Below the pieces are notes generated by a model. It was not told where the DNA came from and did not search any database. It was given only the letters and a program-made list of their open reading frames with translations. Below are positions 6,758 through 13,291 of a stretch of DNA of 13,365 nucleotides, piece after piece; the first letter of the stretch is position 1; every line of letters begins with the position of its first letter. Source of the DNA: Bacillota bacterium. GTDB taxonomy: Bacteria > Bacillota > Clostridia > Peptostreptococcales > Anaerovoracaceae. The stretch is taken from contig JAFYKS010000403.1 in the NCBI GenBank assembly GCA_017537495.1, positions 1-13,365 on the forward strand. The letters run 5' to 3'. A program made the position numbers and the translations under genes.

Positions 6758-8128
6758 CTATTCCGGACGGTGCAGTTCATACTGTCCAATTTTGTTCCAA
6801 AGCTGCCGGGATGTGATTCCCAGCACGGCAGCACATTTTTCCACGTTCCAGTCATTTTTGAAGAGTGCAGCTTCGATATATTTTCTTTCAAACTCCCCGC
6901 GCGCTTCCCGCAGAGTGGTAATTTCGCCTCTGCCAAACATGGAAAAGCTGCTTCCTCCCGGCAGCATCAGTTCCGCCATTGTAACACGGCCTCCCCGGCT
7001 GAGAGCAATCATACGTTCAATAATGTTTTTCAATTCACGGATGTTACCCGGATAGTCATACCGCAGCAGATGATCCATCACTTCTTCGTCTATGCGGATG
7101 TCTTTTTTCTTCTGGTCGATTTCCGTTTTTCTCACAAAGAAATCGATGAGCCCCGGCAAATCTTCCCTTCGTTCCCTCAGCGGTGGAATCGTAAGGGTCA
7201 GAGTATTGATACGATAGAGCAGGTCATCACGGAATGCCCCCTGCTCGATTTCCTTATTCAGGTTCTTATTGGTCGCAAAGATAAAACGTACATCCAGGTT
7301 GATCCGCTTATTGCTTCCAATCCGCTCAATACTTCTCGTTTCCAGCGCGCGAAGAAGCTTCCCCTGGGTCATAAGCGGCAGATCCCCTATTTCATCCAGA
7401 AAGAGGGTCCCGTAGTTTGCTTCCTCAAACTTCCCGACGCGGTTTCCCACTGCTCCGGTAAAGGAGCCTTTTTCGTGTCCAAAAAGTTCTGACTCGATAA
7501 CACCTTCCGGGAATACCTGACAGTTTACCGGAATAAACGGCTCATCGGCACGGTTGCTGATTCGGTGGATATAGTTGGCCACAACTTCTTTGCCTACGCC
7601 AGATTCACCCAGAAGCAGAATATTGATGTTGGTATCTGCAGTCCGGTTACACATATCGAGCAGCTGGCAGTACTGCGGGTTCTTCGAATCCAGGAATACT
7701 TCTTCCGTATTCTGATTCTTCAGCAGGATATCAGCCTTGTGTTCCAGCCTCTTCATGCGGGCAATCCTGTCCACCTTCATAATCAGTTCATCCAGATCAC
7801 TGCTTTTTACAAAATAATCTGCCGCACCAAGGCGGATGGCATCTACCGCTCCCTCAATGCTTCCATAGGCAGTTACCACCAGAATATCCACATCCAGCTC
7901 CATCTGCCTGATATTTTCGATGAGCTCCGTTCCTGTCATCACAGGCATACGCAGGTCTGTGATAACCAGATCCACATCATTATTTTTCAGGTATTCCAAC
8001 GCTTCACGGCCATTGGAGCAGGCCACCGCAGAATACCCCGCATCTTCAAGAATAAGAGAAACCACCTTCTGATATTCAATTTCATCGTCTACAATCAGTA
8101 TTCTGTAATTTCTGCGGCTGTTATCCAT
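6758..8128 (-). CDS. Sigma-54-dependent response regulator (NtrC/DctD class)
   Basis: This 456-aa activator has all three expected domains. The receiver (about 8-120) has the acidic pair Asp14-Asp15, phospho-acceptor Asp58 in TDLRMP, Thr86 and Lys108. The AAA+ domain (about 145-375) has Walker A GESGVGKE (174-181), the sigma-54 contact loop GSFTGA (221-226, a Ser variant of GAFTGA), Walker B with Asp245-Glu246, and FRDDLLYRIN (299-308) with the arginine-finger region. A Fis-type helix-turn-helix follows at about 413-452 ('NDWNVEKCAAVLGITSRQLWNKI'). All catalytic positions look intact. GAGGA lies 5 bases before ATG 8128, and the start overlaps the end of the kinase gene by 8 bases, so the pair is translationally coupled. 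The obvious target is the sigma-54 promoter of the neighbouring dctP operon, and probably the dyads at 6697-6736. Confidence 0.96.
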   Translation of the reverse strand: MDNSRRNYRILIVDDEIEYQKVVSLILEDAGYSAVACSNGREALEYLKNNDVDLVITDLRMPVMTGTELIENIRQMELDVDILVVTAYGSIEGAVDAIRLGAADYFVKSSDLDELIMKVDRIARMKRLEHKADILLKNQNTEEVFLDSKNPQYCQLLDMCNRTADTNINILLLGESGVGKEVVANYIHRISNRADEPFIPVNCQVFPEGVIESELFGHEKGSFTGAVGNRVGKFEEANYGTLFLDEIGDLPLMTQGKLLRALETRSIERIGSNKRINLDVRFIFATNKNLNKEIEQGAFRDDLLYRINTLTLTIPPLRERREDLPGLIDFFVRKTEIDQKKKDIRIDEEVMDHLLRYDYPGNIRELKNIIERMIALSRGGRVTMAELMLPGGSSFSMFGRGEITTLREARGEFERKYIEAALFKNDWNVEKCAAVLGITSRQLWNKIGQYELHRPE

Positions 8129-10100
8129 AAACTTCCTCTCTTTCTATCGGCAAAGTCACATGGAAGCATGTTCCCTGTCCTTCCGCACTTTCTGCGGTAA
8201 TCGTTCCGTTGATACCCCGAATTTCCGAATTCAGTATATAAAGGCCCAGCCCGGTGCCTGTTTCCTTAGTGGTGAAAAACGGATTAAACACAGCCTCCAG
8301 GTTTTCGCCGGAGATACCGCTTCCGTTATCAGCAAAATCGAGCAGCAGACGGTCTTCTGTTTCCCACACTTTAATGCGGATTTGTTTTTCGTCCCTCTGA
8401 ACCTGAGCCAGTGCGTCAATACTGTTATTGAACAGATTGACGATAGTCAGCTTGAGAACATCTTCGTTGACCGGCAGTTCACTTCCGTTCTCCAGATTCA
8501 TATCCACCTGAATATCAATATTATTCTTTTCCAGGTTTTTATGTTCCAGCATAACCATGGACCAGATCAGCTCTTCCACATTGACTACTTCTGTCTTTTC
8601 TCTGGAGAGCCGAGAGAAGCCCAGAAGGTTTTCAATTAGATGATTGATTCTGTCTACAGAATCATCGATAACCTGTACTGCATGCAAGCTGACCGAATCA
8701 GACAGTTTCTTACGAATCAGATAAATATAGCTTTTGATCAGTCCAAGCGGATTGCGGATTTCATGTGCCAGGCCTGCAGAAAGTTCACCTACCGCAATCA
8801 TCTTAGCCTCCTGCCGTGTTATACTTTCATATTTGTACCGCTGCGTATAATCTTCTATGAAAAGCAGCTGCTTGGCAGAATGACTGTCCAACTTTCGCTT
8901 GTAAACCAGGTAATACTGCTGCTTCACCTGCAGTGCAGCCGGCTGGTTTGCCTGCTGCAGATAAGGCTGCAGACCTTCTACCTGATTCAGACGTTTCCCT
9001 ATCACCTGTTCTTCTCCCAGGGAAAGCATATCAAGTATGCTCTGATTGCAGACTTCCACCACATCGTCTCCGTCAGTTACAATAATTCCATCGGTCAGGT
9101 TATCCAGCAGATTCCGCAGTTCTTCCTGACTTTCTTCCAGTTCACGTGTCTTTATCCATACCTGATTGGATACCGTCTGATTCCACAAAATCATACCGAA
9201 AATTACTGTGAGCAGCAAAATTACACCATTGGCAGAAAATCGATATGATACTTCATCCACTTCCGGAATAAAACTTCCAAACCACTTGGAATGTATGTGA
9301 TTGTACTGGTTATTCTTTTTCAGCTCCAGAATCCCTTTATTCAAAATACTGTAAAGCATCTCCTGATCTTTATTCACTGCCACGCAGACTTCCTCTTCAG
9401 ACAGAGAGCCTTCCAGGAATTTAAACCGGTTTACCTTGATGGCGGAGTTGAGATAATAGGAAATCTTAGCTTCATCACCCAGGATAGCGTCCACTTCCCC
9501 CATGCCCAGCAGGAAGAAGCTTTCCTCCAGGCCATCTGTCAGCACCATGTTTACGGTATCATTGTTGCCAAAAGCCTGATTGGCTGCATGATGCGCCAGC
9601 GTACCAGAGATCACAGCAATGGACATATCATGAACTTCTGTAATCGTCTCAATTTCCGAATCGCCGGAAACCAGGATTTTGCTGCGTTCCGTGTATAGCG
9701 GCTGCGTAAAAAGAAACACATTCTGATTGACCGAGGTCTTATTCAACACCGCCGCATCAATATCACCATCCTTCAGTCGGATTGCCAGGTTATAACTGTC
9801 ATAAGTCACCGGCTGGAAGTTATTTTCCAGAGTTACAGACAGCTGATTGAAGTAGTCAACCAGGATGCCCATGTTCTGACTGGTATCATCAGATACGAAA
9901 GCAAATGGTTCATCATTGATGTCAATACCGTAATGAATCTCCCTGGAATTCAAGAAATAGGTTTCATTTTCTGACAGTTTCCGGGAGTATTTCAGGAAAC
10001 TGAACAGATCGATATCATAGCGGGTCACGATATCAAAATATTTAATTCCGCAGATAGATACCAGAAACAGTATTACTGCCAGTATATATTTCTTCTTCAT
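8121..10100 (-). CDS. Sensor histidine kinase with extracytoplasmic solute-binding domain and PAS
   Basis: The protein has 659 aa from ATG 10100. GGGAG lies 7 bases upstream; an in-frame TTG two codons earlier is too close to it. Order of parts: N-terminal membrane segment (about 5-22); outside domain (about 55-272) of the bacterial solute-binding type 3 fold ('HYGIDINDEPFAF', 'LKDGDIDAAVLNKT', 'FLFTQPLY', 'LGMGEVDAILGD'); second membrane segment (about 290-307); short coiled linker; PAS domain (about 330-420); HisKA with His446 in GELSAGLAHEIRNPLG; HATPase with Asn558-Asn559, DNGSGI (591-596) and GTGLGL (615-620). It is active-looking throughout. No HAMP is seen. The arginine that amino-acid-binding relatives carry in 'TPER' is replaced by 'VNQN', so the ligand may not be a plain alpha-amino acid. 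It is functionally DctB-like but has a different sensor fold. It lies 18 bases after the MATE gene and overlaps the activator gene. Confidence 0.93.
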   Translation of the reverse strand: MKKKYILAVILFLVSICGIKYFDIVTRYDIDLFSFLKYSRKLSENETYFLNSREIHYGIDINDEPFAFVSDDTSQNMGILVDYFNQLSVTLENNFQPVTYDSYNLAIRLKDGDIDAAVLNKTSVNQNVFLFTQPLYTERSKILVSGDSEIETITEVHDMSIAVISGTLAHHAANQAFGNNDTVNMVLTDGLEESFFLLGMGEVDAILGDEAKISYYLNSAIKVNRFKFLEGSLSEEEVCVAVNKDQEMLYSILNKGILELKKNNQYNHIHSKWFGSFIPEVDEVSYRFSANGVILLLTVIFGMILWNQTVSNQVWIKTRELEESQEELRNLLDNLTDGIIVTDGDDVVEVCNQSILDMLSLGEEQVIGKRLNQVEGLQPYLQQANQPAALQVKQQYYLVYKRKLDSHSAKQLLFIEDYTQRYKYESITRQEAKMIAVGELSAGLAHEIRNPLGLIKSYIYLIRKKLSDSVSLHAVQVIDDSVDRINHLIENLLGFSRLSREKTEVVNVEELIWSMVMLEHKNLEKNNIDIQVDMNLENGSELPVNEDVLKLTIVNLFNNSIDALAQVQRDEKQIRIKVWETEDRLLLDFADNGSGISGENLEAVFNPFFTTKETGTGLGLYILNSEIRGINGTITAESAEGQGTCFHVTLPIEREEVYG

Positions 10101-10118
10101 GATCAAACTCCCGAAAAA

Positions 10119-11525
10119 TTACTCATTCTTGTCAACAATGGTCTTCATCCACACACCCTTCTTAACCAGAACAAATCCGATACATACTTTGATCAGGTCT
10201 GTCAGCTGCGCAGTCAGATATACCAGCTGAATCGGAAGCGCCGTGAACCGGCTCAGGGTGAACACCACCGGAATGGACAGCACCCACATGTAGGCACTGT
10301 CGAAGAGAAAGGTAACGATAGATTTTCCGCCAGCCCGCAGTGTAAAATATGTGGCGTGAATAAAGCCGTAAATCGGCTGGCAGCAACCGGCAATCAGAAT
10401 CAGCTGAGTGGCCAGACCCTTTACCAGGGCATCTGTATTATACAGTTCCGGGAAGAACGGTGCCACCAGGCACATGAGTCCTCCCGTAATCACGCAGCAA
10501 AATACGGAGAATGCGATGAGCTGATTATCTTCACGCCGTGCCTGTTCCAGCTTTCCCGCCCCCAGCAGCTGGCCAATGATGATGCCAACCGCATTTCCCA
10601 AAGACAGGAAGACTACGTTAAATACATTACCGATTGTCGTTGCAATATTAAAAGCCGCCACCACTTCCAGACCGCGTACGGAATAGCACTGATTCATAAA
10701 AGTCATACCGCAGGACCAGAGCACTTCATTGACAAACAGCGGCAGACCTACGATGAAAATCTGCTTAGCCAGAGAAGCCGGAATGCGGAAATGGCGGTAA
10801 AGACCCCTTGCGAAAGGATTTTGCTCCGCATGAGCATGTGTCCAGACTGCCACAATGGCAAATTCCACATAACGTGAAATCACCGTAGCCAGCGCTGCAC
10901 CCACTACACCCAGAGCAGGGAAACCGAATTTACCGAAAATCAGTATATAATTGAAGACAAGATTCACCAGGACTGCCACAATACCGGCAATCATAGGCAC
11001 TACCGTCTGACCGGTTTCACGGAGTGTTCCTGAATACCCCTGTGTCAGAGCGAATGGAATCAGGCCGGCCATGATAACCAGCAGATACTGCTTCCCGTAG
11101 CCCAGTGTTGCTTCCAGGTCACCGCCTCCCTGCCCTTCGTGGAGGAAAGTTCCAATCAGAGTTTCTCCGCCGAAGATAAAGATGGCAAAAAAGGCAAGGG
11201 ACAGCACAATCCCGCTGACCAGTTTGAAGCGGAAGGTATTCCGCAGTCCTTCATGATTTCCGCTGCCGTAGAACTGGGCACCCAGAATACCGGCCCCTGC
11301 CACAGCCCCGAAAATACACAGATTAAATATAAATACCAGCTGGTTGGCGATGGCAACACCGGACATCTGCTCCGTACCCACCTGCCCTACCATAATATTG
11401 TCCAGCAGATTTACAAAGGTTGTAATTCCGTTCTGCACGATAATCGGCAGGGTAATCATGCATACTTTTTTATAAAACCGGCGGTCGCCAATCAAATTGT
11501 ATTTCTTTCGTTCCGTCATGGCCAT
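10119..11525 (-). CDS. MATE-family multidrug/toxin efflux protein
   Basis: This 468-aa, 12-segment membrane protein is typical in length for MATE (NorM/DinF-like) exporters, which use Na+ or H+ gradients. Family features include 'LPIIVQNGITTFVNLLDNIMVGQVGTEQMSGVAIANQLVFIF' at about 25-67, 'GAGILGAQFYGSGN', 'FALTQGYSGTLRETGQT' and the second-half repeat 'LGNAVGIIIGQLLGAGKLEQAR' (about 310-332). Two ATGs are possible: 11525 (GGAGG only 3 bases away) and 11519 (9 bases away); the shorter 466-aa form may be the real one. It precedes the sensor kinase by 18 bases, so it is probably co-transcribed with the two-component system. Its substrate is unknown. Placement with a regulator suggests it may move something linked to the sensed compound, but chance operon membership is also possible. 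Confidence 0.93.
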   Translation of the reverse strand: MAMTERKKYNLIGDRRFYKKVCMITLPIIVQNGITTFVNLLDNIMVGQVGTEQMSGVAIANQLVFIFNLCIFGAVAGAGILGAQFYGSGNHEGLRNTFRFKLVSGIVLSLAFFAIFIFGGETLIGTFLHEGQGGGDLEATLGYGKQYLLVIMAGLIPFALTQGYSGTLRETGQTVVPMIAGIVAVLVNLVFNYILIFGKFGFPALGVVGAALATVISRYVEFAIVAVWTHAHAEQNPFARGLYRHFRIPASLAKQIFIVGLPLFVNEVLWSCGMTFMNQCYSVRGLEVVAAFNIATTIGNVFNVVFLSLGNAVGIIIGQLLGAGKLEQARREDNQLIAFSVFCCVITGGLMCLVAPFFPELYNTDALVKGLATQLILIAGCCQPIYGFIHATYFTLRAGGKSIVTFLFDSAYMWVLSIPVVFTLSRFTALPIQLVYLTAQLTDLIKVCIGFVLVKKGVWMKTIVDKNE

Positions 11526-11533
11526 AATCCTCC

Positions 11534-11539
11534 ATTATA
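11534..11539 (-). promoter_or_regulatory. Possible -10 box just before the MATE gene
   Basis: A perfect TATAAT on the minus strand lies immediately before the GGAGG of the MATE gene. No good -35 is found at 16-18 bases and no TG extension is present. If used, transcription would begin almost at the ribosome site, an unusually short leader. It is weak on its own, but it is the only promoter-like hexamer seen between the preceding terminator and the MATE start. Confidence 0.25.
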
Positions 11540-11556
11540 CTGCTTTCAGTGTAACA

Positions 11557-11581
11557 TAAAACGGATGGGGATTCCATCCGT
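11557..11581 (-). terminator. Intrinsic terminator (weak T-run) after the small membrane-protein gene
   Basis: A perfect 8-bp stem, ACGGATGG with CCATCCGT (arms 11574-11581 and 11561-11568), has a 5-base loop and is followed by TTTTATGTT on the minus strand. It lies about 37 bases after the stop at 11619. The T-run is short, so some read-through into the MATE gene is plausible. Confidence 0.7.
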
Positions 11582-11618
11582 TCTGTTAAATCTTATTTCT
11601 CAAATACTGTCTTTTCAC

Positions 11619-12107
11619 CTATAAAGTAGGACCTTTTGAAGGTTTCTTTTCCTTCGCCTTCTTCCGTCCGAATACTTTCTGTTCACCCAGAGTACCCTTT
11701 CGCCAGGAAATGATGAACCATGCCACCAGATCACCAGCTGCTATAATCATGAAGATGTTTGGAATAAACTCTTTCAGATCAACTCTGGTCACCTCAGCGC
11801 TTCCTTCGCTTCCTGCGATGTTATACGTCATCTTGGTAATGTTGTATTTTCCAAGCAGAATGCTGTATTCCACGTCTGCAACAATGGTTTCGCCGCTTTC
11901 AACAGTTCCTTCGTAAAGAAAAGCTCCCTCTTCTTCACCCGTCAGACTGAAATCACATTCCGCACCAACATATTCCTTAAAAGCATCATTCACCTTCAGG
12001 TCCACATCTTCGCGGCTGAAGGTATTATCAGCGAACATAAAACCGCACAGGGCGATAAAAAGTATAATTTCTGCTATAATCACTTTTTTCCAGATTCCGG
12101 TCTTCAT
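11619..12107 (-). CDS. Small bitopic membrane protein of unknown function
   Basis: The protein has 162 aa from ATG 12107. I do not recognise a family. Visible parts are a first membrane segment at about residues 7-26 (VIIAEIILFIALCGFMFA), an acidic outside domain of about 85 residues ('REDVDLKVNDAFKEYVGAECDFSLTGEEEGAFLYEGTVESGETIVADVEY...'), a second membrane segment at about 113-134 (FIPNIFMIIAAGDLVAWFIISW), and a basic cytoplasmic tail rich in Lys (GRKKAKEKKPSKGPTL). The start is uncertain: AAGGAG lies 11 bases before this ATG and 5 bases before an in-frame GTG at 12113; the frame itself opens at a TTG at 12128 that overlaps the ribosome site. It has its own promoter (12140-12169) and terminator, so it is a single-gene unit, divergent from the DMT pair. 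Confidence 0.75.
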   Translation of the reverse strand: MKTGIWKKVIIAEIILFIALCGFMFADNTFSREDVDLKVNDAFKEYVGAECDFSLTGEEEGAFLYEGTVESGETIVADVEYSILLGKYNITKMTYNIAGSEGSAEVTRVDLKEFIPNIFMIIAAGDLVAWFIISWRKGTLGEQKVFGRKKAKEKKPSKGPTL

Positions 12108-12139
12108 AAACACATCCACTCCTTTCAAATATCTTCCAT

Positions 12140-12169
12140 ATTATAACATATTCGTATTCTGTTTGTAAA
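12140..12169 (-). promoter_or_regulatory. Sigma-A promoter with extended -10 for the small membrane-protein gene
   Basis: On the minus strand TGTTATAAT (extended -10; TATAAT at 12140-12145) has a TTTACA -35 (12164-12169, 5 of 6) with an 18-base spacer. The predicted start is near 12133, so the leader is short and contains the AAGGAG site. Confidence 0.75.
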
Positions 12170-12196
12170 TGCAGGCCCGGTTTTTCGTCAAAATTC

Positions 12197-12225
12197 TTGC
12201 TTAATTTAAAAAAACAGCGTAAAAT
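12197..12225 (+). promoter_or_regulatory. Candidate promoter for the DMT/YdcZ pair
   Basis: TTGCTT (12197-12202) and TAAAAT (12220-12225) are spaced by 17 bases, about 45 bases upstream of the first gene. The -10 is 5 of 6 and the -35 3 of 6 to consensus. It is plausible because the genes are divergent from their neighbour and need their own promoter. Confidence 0.5.
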
Positions 12226-12252
12226 ACTGAAATACCTATCAAAATATTGAAA
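12221..12252 (+). repeat. 12-bp direct repeat with 20-bp period over the DMT promoter
   Basis: AAAATACTGAAA (12221-12232) and AAAATATTGAAA (12241-12252) differ at one base and are spaced 20 bp, about two helical turns. The first overlaps the candidate -10 and the second falls in the leader. It could be a repressor operator, or AT-rich chance. Confidence 0.4.
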
Positions 12253-12271
12253 AATCATCGAGGTGCATTGC

Positions 12272-12727
12272 ATGACTCTCCTATATACTTTTCTGGCATT
12301 TTTCATCGGCTTTTCCACCAGTATCCAGTCCGGTATCAACGGACAGATCCGCATGGCTACAGGCAATCCTCTGGTTGCCACAGCAGTGAACTTTACCGTA
12401 GGAACCATCCTTCTTCTGGTACTTCTGGTATGGACCAGCCGAAAAAACATTTATAAACTTCCCGACCGCCGCCGTTTACGCATCACCCACTGGTGGCTGT
12501 GGATCGGCGGACCGCTGGGCGTCATCTATGTCATGGCCACCCTTCTGTTCCCGCCTGTCATCGGTTACGGTGCCTTTTTCGCCATGATGGTGACCGGCCA
12601 GATGATATTTTCCGCCGCCATCGACCATGTCGGCTGGTTCGGAACCAGCATTTCCCGTCTGAACAAAAAACGCCTTGCCGGCATTCTCCTTCTTCTTGCA
12701 GGTGCTGTGCTGGTTCAGCTGACATAA
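12272..12727 (+). CDS. DMT-superfamily half transporter, YdcZ/DUF606 type (first of pair)
   Basis: This 151-aa membrane protein has five predicted segments (about 2-21, 34-54, 70-92, 94-114, 133-150), the normal size for a DUF606/YdcZ half transporter. Family motifs are 'STSIQSGINGQIRMATGNPLVAT' and 'FFAMMVTGQM'. GAGGTG lies 6 bases before ATG 12272; an in-frame GTG at 12263 overlaps that ribosome site and is rejected. Positive charge is concentrated in the loop after segment 2 (SRKN...DRRRLR) and the loop after segment 4 (SRLNKKR), which predicts N-terminus inside and C-terminus outside. Its partner gene follows 12 bases later with the opposite charge pattern. The substrate is unknown. Confidence 0.9.
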   Translation: MTLLYTFLAFFIGFSTSIQSGINGQIRMATGNPLVATAVNFTVGTILLLVLLVWTSRKNIYKLPDRRRLRITHWWLWIGGPLGVIYVMATLLFPPVIGYGAFFAMMVTGQMIFSAAIDHVGWFGTSISRLNKKRLAGILLLLAGAVLVQLT

Positions 12728-12739
12728 AGGAGGTTTCTT

Positions 12740-13201
12740 ATGATTCAGATATTATGTGCTTTCCTCAGCTTTTCCACCGGTGCCATCTTCACAGTACAGT
12801 CTGCCATTAACGGCCGGCTCCGTACCGTTACTGCAAACCCGGTTTTCGCATCCCTGGCCAGCTTCGGCACCGGGGTTCTGACTCTGCTGCTTCTGATCCC
12901 CCTCTTTCATTTGCTGGGAATCTATCAGATACCTGCAGCATCACAGCTGCTGAATCTGAAACTCTGGATGCTGATTGGAGGGGTAATCGGAACTGCCCTT
13001 GTCGTTGGTTCTATTATTATTCCCAAGAGAATCGGTTTCGCATCCTATTTCAGCATGCTGGTCACCGGCCAGCTGGTGGGCTCTGTCATCTGCGATGCGA
13101 CAGGGCTCTTCGGTGCAGAAGTTCATGCTCCCGGACCAGCCCGTATTCTCGGAGTGGTGCTCCTCCTTACAGGTGCCATTCTGGTACAGAAGCGTGATTA
13201 A
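12740..13201 (+). CDS. DMT-superfamily half transporter, YdcZ/DUF606 type (second of pair)
   Basis: This 153-aa, five-segment paralogue of the preceding gene shares 'FSTGAIFTVQSAINGRLRTVTANPVFAS' and 'YFSMLVTGQLVGS'. AAGGAGG lies 6 bases before ATG 12740, and the 12-base gap indicates one operon. Positive charges fall in the loop after segment 1 (GRLRT), the loop after segment 3 (PKRIG) and the C-terminus (QKRD), whereas the loops after segments 2 and 4 are nearly neutral. This predicts N-terminus outside and C-terminus inside, opposite to its partner. In this family, paired or fused antiparallel halves are known, so the two probably form one heterodimeric carrier. The substrate is unknown. 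Confidence 0.9.
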   Translation: MIQILCAFLSFSTGAIFTVQSAINGRLRTVTANPVFASLASFGTGVLTLLLLIPLFHLLGIYQIPAASQLLNLKLWMLIGGVIGTALVVGSIIIPKRIGFASYFSMLVTGQLVGSVICDATGLFGAEVHAPGPARILGVVLLLTGAILVQKRD

Positions 13202-13224
13202 AAATAAAAAAGGCGGTACTGCCA
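13202..13224 (+). terminator. Remnant of an intrinsic terminator cut by the insertion sequence
   Basis: Directly after the second transporter stop comes an A-run and GGCG-GTAC-TGCC, a short stem-loop (4 bp with one G-U) of terminator form. The T-run expected next is replaced by the insertion sequence end. This is consistent with insertion into the operon's terminator, but the original sequence is not visible. Confidence 0.35.
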
Positions 13225-13231
13225 TGATATG

Positions 13232-13284
13232 CTCCCTCTTAGGTAGACAAGTGAAATAATATAACTTGTATACTTAGGAGGGAG
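13232..13284 (+). repeat. 21-bp imperfect inverted repeat at the insertion sequence end, covering the transposase ribosome site
   Basis: The arm at 13232-13252 (starts CTCCCTC, ends ACAAGT) and the arm at 13264-13284 (starts ACTTGT, ends GGAGGGAG) are reverse complements at 18 of 21 positions, with an 11-base AT-only-plus-G spacer. In RNA that enters from outside, the second arm, which holds the AGGAGGGAG ribosome site of the transposase gene, would be paired and hidden. Confidence 0.75.
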
Positions 13285-13291
13285 TTTTTCT

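Noticed and set aside
7565..9698. Several plus-strand open frames of 135-211 codons opposite the kinase and activator genes
   Set aside because: All are antisense to genes with intact catalytic motifs and lack ribosome sites.
12028..12450. Minus-strand open frame crossing the divergent intergenic region
   Set aside because: It overlaps the divergent promoters and is antisense to the first YdcZ-type gene. Its composition is not protein-like and it has no start signals.
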